From positions 15,326 through 79,325 of the forward strand of contig CAKUZR010000013.1 in assembly GCA_934718065.1 (NCBI GenBank): a DNA stretch of 64,000 nt. The letters run 5' to 3'. The DNA comes from an uncultured Treponema sp. (GTDB lineage Bacteria; Spirochaetota; Spirochaetia; Treponematales; Treponemataceae). The position numbers and the translations under genes were made by a program. The notes beneath the pieces were generated by a model. The model had not been told where the DNA came from. It did not search any database and worked only from the letters and a program-made list of their open reading frames with translations. Positions 44,965 through 52,742 of this stretch are shown here, piece after piece. How positions within the stretch are numbered: position 1 is the stretch's first letter; every line of letters starts with the position of its first letter.

Positions 44965-46011
44965 TTACTTCATATATGGTATATTATCTGTATTTTTTAC
45001 CCATTCAAGGGAACTTTTTTGCTCTTCATTTTTAAACCATCCAAATTCATCCTTGGATTGCTGAATATCCGATGCGAGTTTTGTTATTCTTTTTAAGAAA
45101 GTAAAAGCCTCTTTATAACTTCCTTGTTCACCTATTGAATTTGGATATTCATTAAATATTCGCTCTATCTCATCCTCAATAGCTGTACAATCTTTTTTAC
45201 GTTTTGATTCATTGTTTTCTTCAGCAGCTTCGTTCAAATGATACGCTTCTTTCAGTTCAAGCACCAATACATCTTTTTCTGTGAGACTGGCTCCATGAAT
45301 CTTTTTTGCAACAGAGTCTTCATAAGCGCGAGTTAAATTTATAAATTGAATACCAACAGTATTGTTTTTATCCAGCTCATAAATATATTTATAAGACAAT
45401 CTTATTAAATCCGTAGGTGGTATTTCTGCATGAGCTTTTAAGTTTTGCTGCATATATTTTGCTAAATCAACAACTTTGGTTATACAATCAGAAAGACCTT
45501 TATTAATCTCTTTTTTACCTAATAAATATTGGTTGTCCTTATAGAACTCGTTTTCATATAATTCTTGCTTAGCTGCTTTTGTTTCTCCAAAAATAGTCCA
45601 ATCCTGACGATTTTTAAGCTCAATTGCTTTAGTAATTGTCATTTTGTGTTCCATACAGAAAAAAAGAGCAAGCCTGATTTCAAAGTATGAATCAAAATAG
45701 TTTATTAAATTTTCTGACAATTCTGGCTGCATATTAAGCCAATCATTTTTTTTATCTATATAGGTTTTATATGCATCTTCTATAGATTTTCCATTAGCTT
45801 GATCAATTTTATCAAGAATGATATTTAAACCTTCTGCTATAACCTTTTTTTCTAAATCTGTTATCTTTCTACCATTATTTGCTAGAGAGCCTGCTGTAGC
45901 CGCAGCCCGTCCTTTTTGCTCGCTGGTTATAACTTTTTTGCTGTTGATAGCAATTATTAACAAAACGAAACATATAACAAGAACTCCGGATATTCGAATA
46001 ATGTATTTCAT
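44965..46011 (-). CDS. Membrane-anchored protein of unknown function
   Basis: A 348-residue protein with one N-terminal membrane helix (about 3-22: YIIRISGVLVICFVLLII) and a long helical, charged remainder with no known motif. The anchor lacks a clear cleavage site, so the bulk is probably outside the cytoplasm. ATG 46,011 follows GAGG at 5 bases; a GTG two codons earlier overlaps that site. It is the first gene of the three-gene cassette, behind a leader with alternative hairpins and a terminator. Confidence 0.68.
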   Translation of the reverse strand: MKYIIRISGVLVICFVLLIIAINSKKVITSEQKGRAAATAGSLANNGRKITDLEKKVIAEGLNIILDKIDQANGKSIEDAYKTYIDKKNDWLNMQPELSENLINYFDSYFEIRLALFFCMEHKMTITKAIELKNRQDWTIFGETKAAKQELYENEFYKDNQYLLGKKEINKGLSDCITKVVDLAKYMQQNLKAHAEIPPTDLIRLSYKYIYELDKNNTVGIQFINLTRAYEDSVAKKIHGASLTEKDVLVLELKEAYHLNEAAEENNESKRKKDCTAIEDEIERIFNEYPNSIGEQGSYKEAFTFLKRITKLASDIQQSKDEFGWFKNEEQKSSLEWVKNTDNIPYMK

Positions 46012-46087
46012 AAACACCTCTTAAAAGAATTGAATTTTATTTATGCGGATAATGTTCAGAAGATTTTTCAAAAACTCTCCATGAAAT

Positions 46088-46165
46088 AAAAAACTTTTCA
46101 AGCGTAGCGATGAAAAGTTTTTTAGGCTGTTTGTGTCAACAGCCTAAAGGGTATACCCTTTAGGC
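46088..46165 (-). promoter_or_regulatory. Attenuator-like leader with overlapping hairpins and terminator
   Basis: On the minus strand, three hairpins follow each other. First: 46,165-46,156 with 46,151-46,142 (10 bp, TATA loop). Second: 46,148-46,138 with 46,131-46,121 (11 bp, 6-nt loop). Third: 46,123-46,111 with 46,100-46,088 (13 bp), ending in a T-run as a terminator. The first and second share 7 bases and the second and third share 3, so neighbours exclude each other. A 22-codon ORF (46,190-46,122) starting at the duplicated ATG runs through the first two. Confidence 0.55.
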
Positions 46166-46190
46166 GAATTTTTTTACTTCTCTTTTTCAT
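46122..46190 (-). CDS. Possible 22-residue leader peptide or truncated gene start
   Basis: The repeat copy supplies the same ribosome-binding site and MKKRS start as the 377-residue gene, after which the frame reads MKKRSKKIRLKGIPFRLLTQ plus two residues and stops. It is either a relic left by the duplication or a leader peptide whose translation affects the hairpins it overlaps. Confidence 0.35.
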   Translation of the reverse strand: MKKRSKKIRLKGIPFRLLTQTA

Positions 46191-46278
46191 AAGCCACTCC
46201 TGCCATTGATGAAAATATAAAACCATTACACTATCAAATTGTGATAGAGTTTTATGAAATGAGAGGAATTTCTGGATA
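46177..46278. repeat. 102-bp direct repeat, copy 2
   Basis: Partner of 41,388-41,489 with 2 mismatches. The palindrome here is CTATCA-AATTG-TGATAG (46,231-46,247). It lies upstream of the three-gene cassette as the other copy lies upstream of the 377-residue gene, so both transcription units share the same control sequence. Confidence 0.9.
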
Positions 46279-46310
46279 AATAAAAAACGGAAATTTATTT
46301 ATTAAATTTT

Positions 46311-46649
46311 TCAGGCTTCAATGAAACTTTCTAAGGCTTTTACAAGTTTCTTATAGTTTGAATCAGACAATTTTGATATTTTCTCAGCAAGAGCAAATTT
46401 ATTCACAGCGCCTGCCAAATGGATAACTGCAACAGAGTCTTTTTGTAAATTTGTTTCAGATTTTGAAAATAAAATATTTGGAACATATTCTGCAAGTTCT
46501 ATATTGCTTGTAAGCGGAACAACAAAAACAGTATTCAAATTACGACCGCAAATTTCATCATTTTGCAGAATTACAGCTGGTCTTTTATATGCGGGCAAAC
46601 TTCCAATTGGAATGCCAAAATCAATCCACCATATTTCACCATGTGTCAT
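46311..46649 (-). CDS. mazF: MazF/PemK-type toxin endoribonuclease
   Basis: A 112-residue toxin: GEIWWIDFGIPIGSLPAYKRPAVILQND at the start (the family's W-x-(V/I)-x-(L/F) and RP-x-(V/I) core) and NTVFVVPLTSNIE in the middle. The family cuts mRNA at short sequence motifs to stop growth. It overlaps the antitoxin gene by 14 bases, the usual arrangement. Confidence 0.85.
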   Translation of the reverse strand: MTHGEIWWIDFGIPIGSLPAYKRPAVILQNDEICGRNLNTVFVVPLTSNIELAEYVPNILFSKSETNLQKDSVAVIHLAGAVNKFALAEKISKLSDSNYKKLVKALESFIEA

Positions 46650-46830
46650 TTTTTAATTCCTCCCACATAGTGTTCATTGTGGCTTTTGAAACTGTTGATT
46701 CCATTTGCAAAAATTTATCTTCTTTTTCTGATTTAATTTTTAGTTCAAGCAGAGAAACATAATCTGCAACCATATCAACATATTTCTTAGGAAGAGCTTC
46801 TATTTTCTTTTCTAACGCTGTATACGGCAT
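46636..46830 (-). CDS. Antitoxin partner of MazF
   Basis: A 64-residue acidic, helical protein (MPYTALEKKIEALPKKYVDM) resembling small DUF2281-type antitoxins. The first part probably forms the dimer and DNA-binding unit and the acidic C-terminal tail (MNTMWEELKNDTW) would block the toxin. ATG 46,830 is chosen for the GGAGGT 7 bases upstream rather than a GTG five codons earlier. Confidence 0.7.
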   Translation of the reverse strand: MPYTALEKKIEALPKKYVDMVADYVSLLELKIKSEKEDKFLQMESTVSKATMNTMWEELKNDTW

Positions 46831-46903
46831 ATTAGTTACCTCCACGATGTTTTAATGCTAACACAGTTTTTCTAACTTGTACAGATTTTAAATTCCCGCA
46901 TAG

Positions 46904-46932
46904 TTGACCAAACGATATTTGACGGATAAATT
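46904..46932 (+). promoter_or_regulatory. Sigma-70 promoter with ATG at +1
   Basis: TTGACC 46,904-46,909, 17-bp spacer, TAAATT 46,927-46,932, six bases, then ATG 46,939. No ribosome-binding site is present. Confidence 0.55.
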
Positions 46933-46938
46933 TTTCTT

Positions 46939-47574
46939 ATGCACACTAAAAAAACGTGGATTTTTTGCATTTTTCTTCTATATATATTGTTTATTTTGAA
47001 TGGATTTTGTTTCAGCCAGGAAAAAGAAAACGCGCGGCGGCTGAACGACGACTCTCCGCTGCATTTTAATCAGTGGGAGCTTTTGATTTACCGGCCGGAA
47101 AACAGCGGAACTATGAACAATATCCGCTGCTGGCTGAAGCTGGAAGACGAATCCGGGAACGATGTGACTTATTCAAAATGCAGGGCGACTTATTATTATG
47201 CGAACAGTGTTGTAAAAGACAGGAAGGCGGAAACTATGCAGTTTGGAAGCGTTTTTCATCGTTCTGCGCCGCGGCAGGTTTTTGAATATCAGAAAAGTTA
47301 TTTTTTGGAGGGCGGAATGGTTATGTATCTTCTGCTGAAACCCGGAAAATATAAAATAAGCGTTTTTACGCCGGAAGACCAGCAGAATCTTTCAAAAATT
47401 GAAAATAAAAATGAATGGACTTCAAATGTTTTTGAATACGACACAGAAAATCCGGCAAAAGTTCTGTTCGTGCGCCCGACCGCAAACGAAAACGGATTTT
47501 ACAACGGCGGCTGGGATATTGATTTTAGAGCGCCGGAATATTACAAATTCACAAAGCCGAAAATGGAAAAATAA
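46939..47574 (+). CDS. Secreted protein of unknown function
   Basis: A 211-residue protein with a signal peptide (hydrophobic 6-24, ending LNGFCFSQ; the Cys at about 24 makes a weak lipobox). The rest is beta-rich with many aromatic residues (HFNQWELLIYRPENS, GDLTYSKC-like, YLLLKPGKYKISVFTP), reminiscent of a carboxypeptidase-regulatory or Ig-like surface domain. No family assigned. It is a single gene with a terminator behind it. Confidence 0.65.
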   Translation: MHTKKTWIFCIFLLYILFILNGFCFSQEKENARRLNDDSPLHFNQWELLIYRPENSGTMNNIRCWLKLEDESGNDVTYSKCRATYYYANSVVKDRKAETMQFGSVFHRSAPRQVFEYQKSYFLEGGMVMYLLLKPGKYKISVFTPEDQQNLSKIENKNEWTSNVFEYDTENPAKVLFVRPTANENGFYNGGWDIDFRAPEYYKFTKPKMEK

Positions 47575-47605
47575 AGGGCCGCGGAATTGAATCGCAGCCC
47601 TTTTT
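47573..47605. terminator. Bidirectional terminator
   Basis: AAAGGGC (47,573-47,579) pairs with GCCCTTT (47,597-47,603), extended by GCG/CGC, and runs into T on the plus side and A/T on the minus side. It serves the secreted-protein gene and the convergent HU gene. Confidence 0.75.
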
Positions 47606-47613
47606 ATAAAACG

Positions 47614-47889
47614 CTATTTGTTTACGCGGTCTTTCAAAGCCTTTCCAGCCTTGAATTTTGGAGTTTTGCTAGCAGCAATATTGATTGTTTCTCCAGTTTT
47701 TGGATTGCGTCCTGTTCGAGCTGCACGCTGGCCAACACCAAATGTTCCAAATCCGATAAGAGCAACATCATCGCCTTTTTCCAGTGATTTTGAAACATTT
47801 TCAACGAAAGACTTCAAAAAAGCCTCTGTATCTTTCTTTGAAAGTTTTGTGTCCGCAGCAATTGCATCGATAAGTTCTGTTTTGTTCAT
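47614..47889 (-). CDS. hup: HU-family DNA-binding protein
   Basis: A 91-residue nucleoid protein: [51 protein letters not shown] and the tail [17 protein letters not shown] match HU exactly. It bends DNA as a dimer. The upstream region has ATTCAA-TATAT-TTGAAT (a possible operator) and TTCAAA-17-TATACT. Confidence 0.95.
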   Translation of the reverse strand: MNKTELIDAIAADTKLSKKDTEAFLKSFVENVSKSLEKGDDVALIGFGTFGVGQRAARTGRNPKTGETINIAASKTPKFKAGKALKDRVNK

Positions 47890-47994
47890 TTCTAAACCCC
47901 TATTTTTTATATTTTTTTAGTATACACTGAAATTCAATATATTTGAATAGAAAAATTGAATATATGCGCAAAAATCTGAAAAATATCAGAAAAG

Positions 47995-48774
47995 TCAGTT
48001 TTCAAGTTTTTTGGAGGCAGGATTTTCAAAGGAAGCGTAAATTTCTTTGATTTCATCTGTGTATTCGCCGGAAGAATTGTAGACAACGAGCGGTTTTTCA
48101 ATAAGAATCCGGGAATTCGCGTTTTTTCTTCCTTCAATAAGAACAATGTTCGGCTCTTTTTCGGCATAAGGATAAACAAGGCACATTCTTTTAGGCTCGA
48201 TTTTGTGCCGCTGGAAACTGGCGAAAATTTCAGCAAGCCGGAACGGACGGTGAACCATGTAAAAAACTCCGGAAGTTTTCAAAAGATAGTCGGCGGCGGA
48301 AACAACATCTTCAAGCGAGCAAAGAATTTCAAAGCGGGAAATCGCCTTTTCATCGGCAGGATTGTGCTTTCCGTGGCCAAAAATCATATACGGCGGATTG
48401 CAAGTTACAACTTCGACGGAATGTTTTTTGAAAATTTCAGAAATATTTTTCACATCTCCGTGGAAAATTTCAATTTTTTCAGAAAGATTATTCAGCTCAA
48501 CACTGCGTTTTGCCATTTGCGCTGATTTTTCCTGAATTTCAACTCCTGCAAGATGAACGGCGCGGCTGGAAGACGAAAGCAGAAGCGGAACAATTCCAGT
48601 TCCTGTGCAAAGGTCAACCGCGGACTGTCCCTTCCTGATTCCTTCGCGTGCGAACCAGGCAAGAAGAAAAGCGTCCAGGCCGAACTTAAAATTTTTCTTA
48701 CCCTGTATAATTTTGTAGCCATTTTGAAGAAAATCCTGCACTTCTTCAGATTCTTTTTCAATTGTATTTTCCAT
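47995..48774 (-). CDS. trmN6: tRNA1(Val) A37 N6-methyltransferase, TrmN6-like
   Basis: A 259-residue SAM-dependent methyltransferase. DLCTGTGIVPLLLSS is the SAM-binding motif I and VVTCNPPYM the NPPY catalytic motif for base amino groups. LKTSGVFYMVHRPFRLAEIF and PNIVLIEGRKNAN are typical of TrmN6 (YfiC). It probably modifies tRNA; other N6-adenine substrates are possible. It is divergent from the next gene with overlapping promoters. Confidence 0.85.
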   Translation of the reverse strand: MENTIEKESEEVQDFLQNGYKIIQGKKNFKFGLDAFLLAWFAREGIRKGQSAVDLCTGTGIVPLLLSSSSRAVHLAGVEIQEKSAQMAKRSVELNNLSEKIEIFHGDVKNISEIFKKHSVEVVTCNPPYMIFGHGKHNPADEKAISRFEILCSLEDVVSAADYLLKTSGVFYMVHRPFRLAEIFASFQRHKIEPKRMCLVYPYAEKEPNIVLIEGRKNANSRILIEKPLVVYNSSGEYTDEIKEIYASFENPASKKLEN

Positions 48775-48790
48775 TGCAATTTCCTATACT
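48762..48790 (+). promoter_or_regulatory. Sigma-70 promoter with ATG at about +1
   Basis: TTGTAT 48,762-48,767, 17-bp spacer, TATACT 48,785-48,790, seven bases, ATG 48,798. It overlaps the start of the divergent trmN6. Confidence 0.5.
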
Positions 48791-48797
48791 CTATTGT

Positions 48798-49247
48798 ATG
48801 GATGAAGAAAAATTTTACAACAGCGGACTGCATTTTGAGTGCAAAAGATGTTCTTTTTGCTGCGGCCATTCGCCTGGATTTGTTTATCTTTCCAAACGAG
48901 ATTTGAATGCCTTATGCGAATTTTTTAAAATGACGCAAAGCCAGTTTATTGAAAAATACTGCCGCTGGGTTGATTATTATCATGGAGAAACCGTTCTTGC
49001 GCTCCGGGAAAAGAAAAACTACGACTGCATTCTGTGGGAAAACGGATGCTCGGCTTATTCCGCGCGGCCCGTGCAGTGTTCAACATGGCCGTTCTGGAGC
49101 TGGATGATAAAAACAAAGGAAATGTGGGAAGAATGCGCAAAAGAATGTCCTGGAATGAACAACGGCCAGCTCTGGACGTTCCAGGAAATTGAGCAGAACC
49201 GCAAGGCTTACGAGGAAAATATTCCTGTAAGGAAAGACATGGTATAA
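48798..49247 (+). CDS. YkgJ-family cysteine-cluster protein
   Basis: A 149-residue protein of the zinc/iron-chelating YkgJ (UPF0153) family. The cluster cysteines are seen in ECKRCSFCCGH, DCILWENGCSAYSARPVQCSTWPFWSW and CAKECPGM. Its cellular role is unknown. ATG 48,798 is chosen because the promoter -10 ends 7 bases upstream and the CxxC block then starts at the family's usual position. Confidence 0.85.
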   Translation: MDEEKFYNSGLHFECKRCSFCCGHSPGFVYLSKRDLNALCEFFKMTQSQFIEKYCRWVDYYHGETVLALREKKNYDCILWENGCSAYSARPVQCSTWPFWSWMIKTKEMWEECAKECPGMNNGQLWTFQEIEQNRKAYEENIPVRKDMV

Positions 49248-49322
49248 AATGGAAATGGCGGTAAATCATAAGATGATTTTGTCATAGGATTCTATCCTTG
49301 CCATATTGAATTTCATTAAGAT

Positions 49323-49404
49323 CCCTAGAAAAGTGTAAATATTTATATTACTTTCCCCTAGAAAAATGCAAAATTTTAGTTGATATTCCCCTAGAAAAGT
49401 GTAA
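49323..49404 (+). repeat. Three 16-bp direct repeats at exact 33-bp spacing
   Basis: CCCTAGAAAAGTGTAA occurs at 49,323, as CCCTAGAAAAATGCAA at 49,356, and again exactly at 49,389. Unit starts are 33 bp apart, so the sites lie on nearly the same DNA face. The last copy overlaps the presumed -10 of the following pseudogene. It looks like a regulator-binding array. Confidence 0.7.
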
Positions 49405-49414
49405 TATATTCAAT

Positions 49415-50534
49415 ATGGAACGTTTTTTATACAGCCAGCTGAAAAAATGGAAGGCCTCAAGAGACAGAAAACCTTTGATTCTTGAAGGAGCAAGGCAAGT
49501 TGGAAAAACATGGCTTTTAAAGCAATTTGCGAAAATTCGCCAGACATTCATATTGCAGCCGCAGGCTCGCTTCTTGGTCTTTTAGATCATCAGGGAACAG
49601 GATTTCCAGTCGGAAAAGTAGACAGTTTGTTTTTATATCCGTTATCGTTCATGGAATTTTTACTTGCATTGGGAAATGATATTTTGGTTGAACAAATTCG
49701 CTCACATAACTGGGAAGAATTAAATGCATTGAATTTTCATCTAACTGAACTTTTACGCCAGTATTATTTTGTGGGTGGAATGCCTCGTGCTGTTCTTTCG
49801 TATATTGAAGAGCAGAATTTACAAAAGGTTCGGACTGTTCAGAATCAGATTCTTTTTGATTATATGAATGATATTTCAAAGCATGCTCCTAAAACTGAAA
49901 TTCCAAAAATCAGCTTGGTATGGAATTCAATTCCAAGTCAGCTTGCAAAAGAAAATAAGAAGTTTATTTACGGTGCTATAAAAAAAGGCGGACGCGCAAA
50001 AGAATTTGAAAATGCCATTGGATGGCTTATTAATGCAGGCATTGTCCATAAAATTCACAGGACAAAAAAATTGGAGCTGCCACTGAAATTTTATGAAGAT
50101 TTTGACTGCTTTAAGCTTTTTGTAAATGATTTAGGCTTGCTTGGCGCAATGGCACAATCCCCAGCCAGCGAGATTCTAGTAGGAAACAATGCATTTTCTT
50201 CATATAAAGGAAGTTTTACAGAGCAATATGTTGCCCAGCAGTTCTATTCAGCAAATTCAGGAGATGTAAACTTGCAGAATCTTTTCTATTATACAAATGA
50301 AAATTCAACAATGGAGATTGATTTTGCTTTTCAGTCCGATAAAGTGTATCCTGTTGAAGTCAAAGCAGAACAGAACCTAAAAGCAAAAAGTCTTCGACTG
50401 TCTTAAAAAACAATGAAAGTCTTTTTGGAATCCGTTTTTCGATGGCAAATTACAAAGAGCAAAATCAGATGGTGAATGTCCCGCTTCCTCTTGCAGAAGA
50501 GTACTTGCGGGATTGTATGCAAGGGAAAATATAA
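49415..50534 (+). pseudogene. Broken DUF4143-family ATPase
   Basis: The AAA_14/DUF4143 ATPases are usually about 400-450 residues: an ATPase core, then a DUF4143 nuclease-like domain. Here the start is intact (MERFLYSQLKKWKASRDRKP and P-loop EGARQVGKTWLLKQF), then sequence jumps at about 49,523 to a different frame, AICENSPDIHIAAAGSLLG, having lost some 60 residues that include the Walker B segment. The second part stays open to about 50,395 (YPVEVKAEQNLKAKSLR), where a further frame change is needed to reach the normal C terminus NNESLFGIRFSMANYKEQ and the TAA at 50,534. Two independent lesions make it a pseudogene. Confidence 0.85.
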
Positions 50535-50536
50535 CC

Positions 50537-51295
50537 TTATACATTTATTGCAAATAATTTTAAATATTCAGAATACATTTTCATAAAAATCTCATCTATC
50601 AAAACTAGAATCGAAAATCTGAAAAAATAATTTTCATATTCATATTTTTTGTCTACTAGCGTTGATAAATTAGGGAGATTTATTTGATATGATTTCAGAT
50701 TATGGGCACAACGATTTCTATGTTCCAAAACAATGGTATCATAATCGATTGACTTTTCTATTAGGGAAACATTAAAATTCTCTTTTGTGTTTTGAAAATT
50801 ACAAAACTGATTTTTAAAAAATGATATGGAATTTTTCTTAAAATATTTAAATTGCTTTCCTTGCCATATAGATACAATACTATCTTCAAACAAATCTATT
50901 ATTTCTTGGCATGCTTTTTTCTGGATTTCATCTTTACAAAAATTGTCATAAATTTTCTTAAAACAATCTTTATCCGAACTCATAATCTTTACTTGATCTT
51001 TCAAAACCTTAAATACTTTATTTTTATCTTCCAGTCGGGAACATTCTCCATAACTTGTTTGAGGTTTTAAAAACTCATATCGAAATTTAAAATCATTTGT
51101 AGCAATTTCCCATAAAATACATTTTAACTTTTGTTCACCAGCTCCTGTCATTTTTAAAAATGTAGTTTGCATTATGTAATCACAAAGAGGATAAGTTTCG
51201 ATTCCTATACTTATTCCCCTTGTTGCACTTACACAATCTTCTAGTATTTCAAAAATAGGCGTAAGTATAAATTTTGTATGTTTTCCATTTTCCAT
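50537..51295 (-). CDS. HEPN-like protein paired with a DUF262 protein
   Basis: A 252-residue helical soluble protein. VLEHRNRCAHN near 203-213 contains R-x4-H, the HEPN ribonuclease motif, in a helix, and the polar residues before it fit. HEPN proteins often act as RNA-cutting toxins. The gene starts 6 bases after the DUF262 gene and is surely co-transcribed. Its family is otherwise not recognised; the HEPN call rests on the motif and the helical context. Confidence 0.6.
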   Translation of the reverse strand: MENGKHTKFILTPIFEILEDCVSATRGISIGIETYPLCDYIMQTTFLKMTGAGEQKLKCILWEIATNDFKFRYEFLKPQTSYGECSRLEDKNKVFKVLKDQVKIMSSDKDCFKKIYDNFCKDEIQKKACQEIIDLFEDSIVSIWQGKQFKYFKKNSISFFKNQFCNFQNTKENFNVSLIEKSIDYDTIVLEHRNRCAHNLKSYQINLPNLSTLVDKKYEYENYFFRFSILVLIDEIFMKMYSEYLKLFAINV

Positions 51296-51301
51296 AATCT
51301 T

Positions 51302-52555
51302 CTATTCCGTAGTGTATTTTTTATAAATTTGAATAGAATCATTCAGGCGTTCTCTAAGATTTCCTAATCTATTTGGACTTCTTGAATATGAAGTGTCTTT
51401 TCTTTTTTCTTCTATTGCAGTTTGTAAATCATTTATCAGTGAATCCGTTAAATCAACATTTAAATTTTCAAATAGAACATAATAAATCAATCCGAAAAGG
51501 TAATAATCTGCATCTATCCAAGAATCGAAATTACTTTTAGTTCTCTCTTTCTTTAAATTTATTTTCTCCTTTAGTTCAGCAGTCTTTGCCTTTAGTGTTT
51601 TAAAACGTTCTTTCCAACATTCATTTGGAAACATTGTTTCCATGCTAAAACCGTTAAATTTCTCTTCATGACTTTCTTGTTCAATATTTATGATAAATGA
51701 AACATAATCAACATAAAACGCTTCTCGAGATGCATAAGATGAATAATATTTCAAAACACTCCAAGCATTTTCTTGAACTGCTTTATATTGTGATAGAATT
51801 GAAAGATATCGTACAAAATCAATTTTATTTGATTGCATATTTTCATTAATAGTTAATGAACTCAGCACATCATCATTTTCTATCTTGCCATCTAAGAAAT
51901 CTTTATATTTATCATTCATAAAGTACAGAGAACGACGGCTTTCTTGAGCAGACAAGGATTTTCCCAAATAATTTATCTCTCTAAAAGTTTTTGAAAAGGA
52001 TTTTTGGACCTCATCTTTTTTATCAGAATCAGGAACAATATAAGAGAATCCAAGGAATGTGTTGTCTAAAAAGTCTTTATCTATTTTGACATCAAGTTTT
52101 AATGAATTGTATTTATCAGATTCATTTGCCCCCTTTTTTATAATTTCTATATCGTTACCCATTTTAAGAAGTTGATCAAATGTCCATTCAATAGGTTTAG
52201 ATTTTTCAGGATCATCTTCATCTTCACTATCATCTTCGCTCTTTGTTACATCGTCTGATTTTTTAAATTTATTTTTATCTGGAAACGAGTTAATCGTTGC
52301 AAGTAATAACGAAGTAAGCCTTTGCTGCCCATCAAGTATATAATTTGTTTCCTTATCCTCATTTTCAATTTTATAATGAGCAATTGTTACAGGAGGAATA
52401 AACTGTTTTTCTTTTAATGATTTAATAAATCTTTTTACAGCTTTATCTGACCATACAAAACTTCGCTGATATTCAGGTAAAGTAATTTTCTTTTTTAATA
52501 ACATTTCAATCCAATGTTTTAATGAATATTCACCATAATAAATTCTATTTTCCAT
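51302..52555 (-). CDS. DUF262 (GmrS/ParB-like) protein
   Basis: A 417-residue protein whose N terminus is DUF262: LPEYQRSFVWSDKAVKRFIKSL (about 25-46) and ILDGQQRLTSLLLAT (about 73-87), the nucleotide-binding DGQQR motif. An acidic linker (DDSEDEDDPEKSKP) and a helical C-terminal half follow, without the HNH motif of GmrD. The family appears in phage-defence and restriction systems that act on modified DNA. It heads a two-gene operon with the HEPN-like gene. Confidence 0.8.
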   Translation of the reverse strand: MENRIYYGEYSLKHWIEMLLKKKITLPEYQRSFVWSDKAVKRFIKSLKEKQFIPPVTIAHYKIENEDKETNYILDGQQRLTSLLLATINSFPDKNKFKKSDDVTKSEDDSEDEDDPEKSKPIEWTFDQLLKMGNDIEIIKKGANESDKYNSLKLDVKIDKDFLDNTFLGFSYIVPDSDKKDEVQKSFSKTFREINYLGKSLSAQESRRSLYFMNDKYKDFLDGKIENDDVLSSLTINENMQSNKIDFVRYLSILSQYKAVQENAWSVLKYYSSYASREAFYVDYVSFIINIEQESHEEKFNGFSMETMFPNECWKERFKTLKAKTAELKEKINLKKERTKSNFDSWIDADYYLFGLIYYVLFENLNVDLTDSLINDLQTAIEEKRKDTSYSRSPNRLGNLRERLNDSIQIYKKYTTE

Positions 52556-52742
52556 TTTACTTATCCATTAAAAAAAAACAGTACAAGACAGTCTATAGTC
52601 TATTATATTACACTTAAAGGAAACATATCCTTTTAACTTTCCATCAAACGGATTAATCTCTGTTTAAAGTTTTGCATATTTTAACTTTACAAGATATCTT
52701 TATGATAAAATAGAAATTGACAAAAGGCAATAATTTTTTATT

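Noticed and set aside
46091..46120. Simple bidirectional terminator only
   Set aside because: It does look like one, but the overlap with two further hairpins and a leader ORF makes the attenuator reading worth keeping; listed there instead.
49323..49404. CRISPR array
   Set aside because: Only three 16-bp units with 17-bp gaps, no cas genes; units too short and gap sequences A/T-rich.
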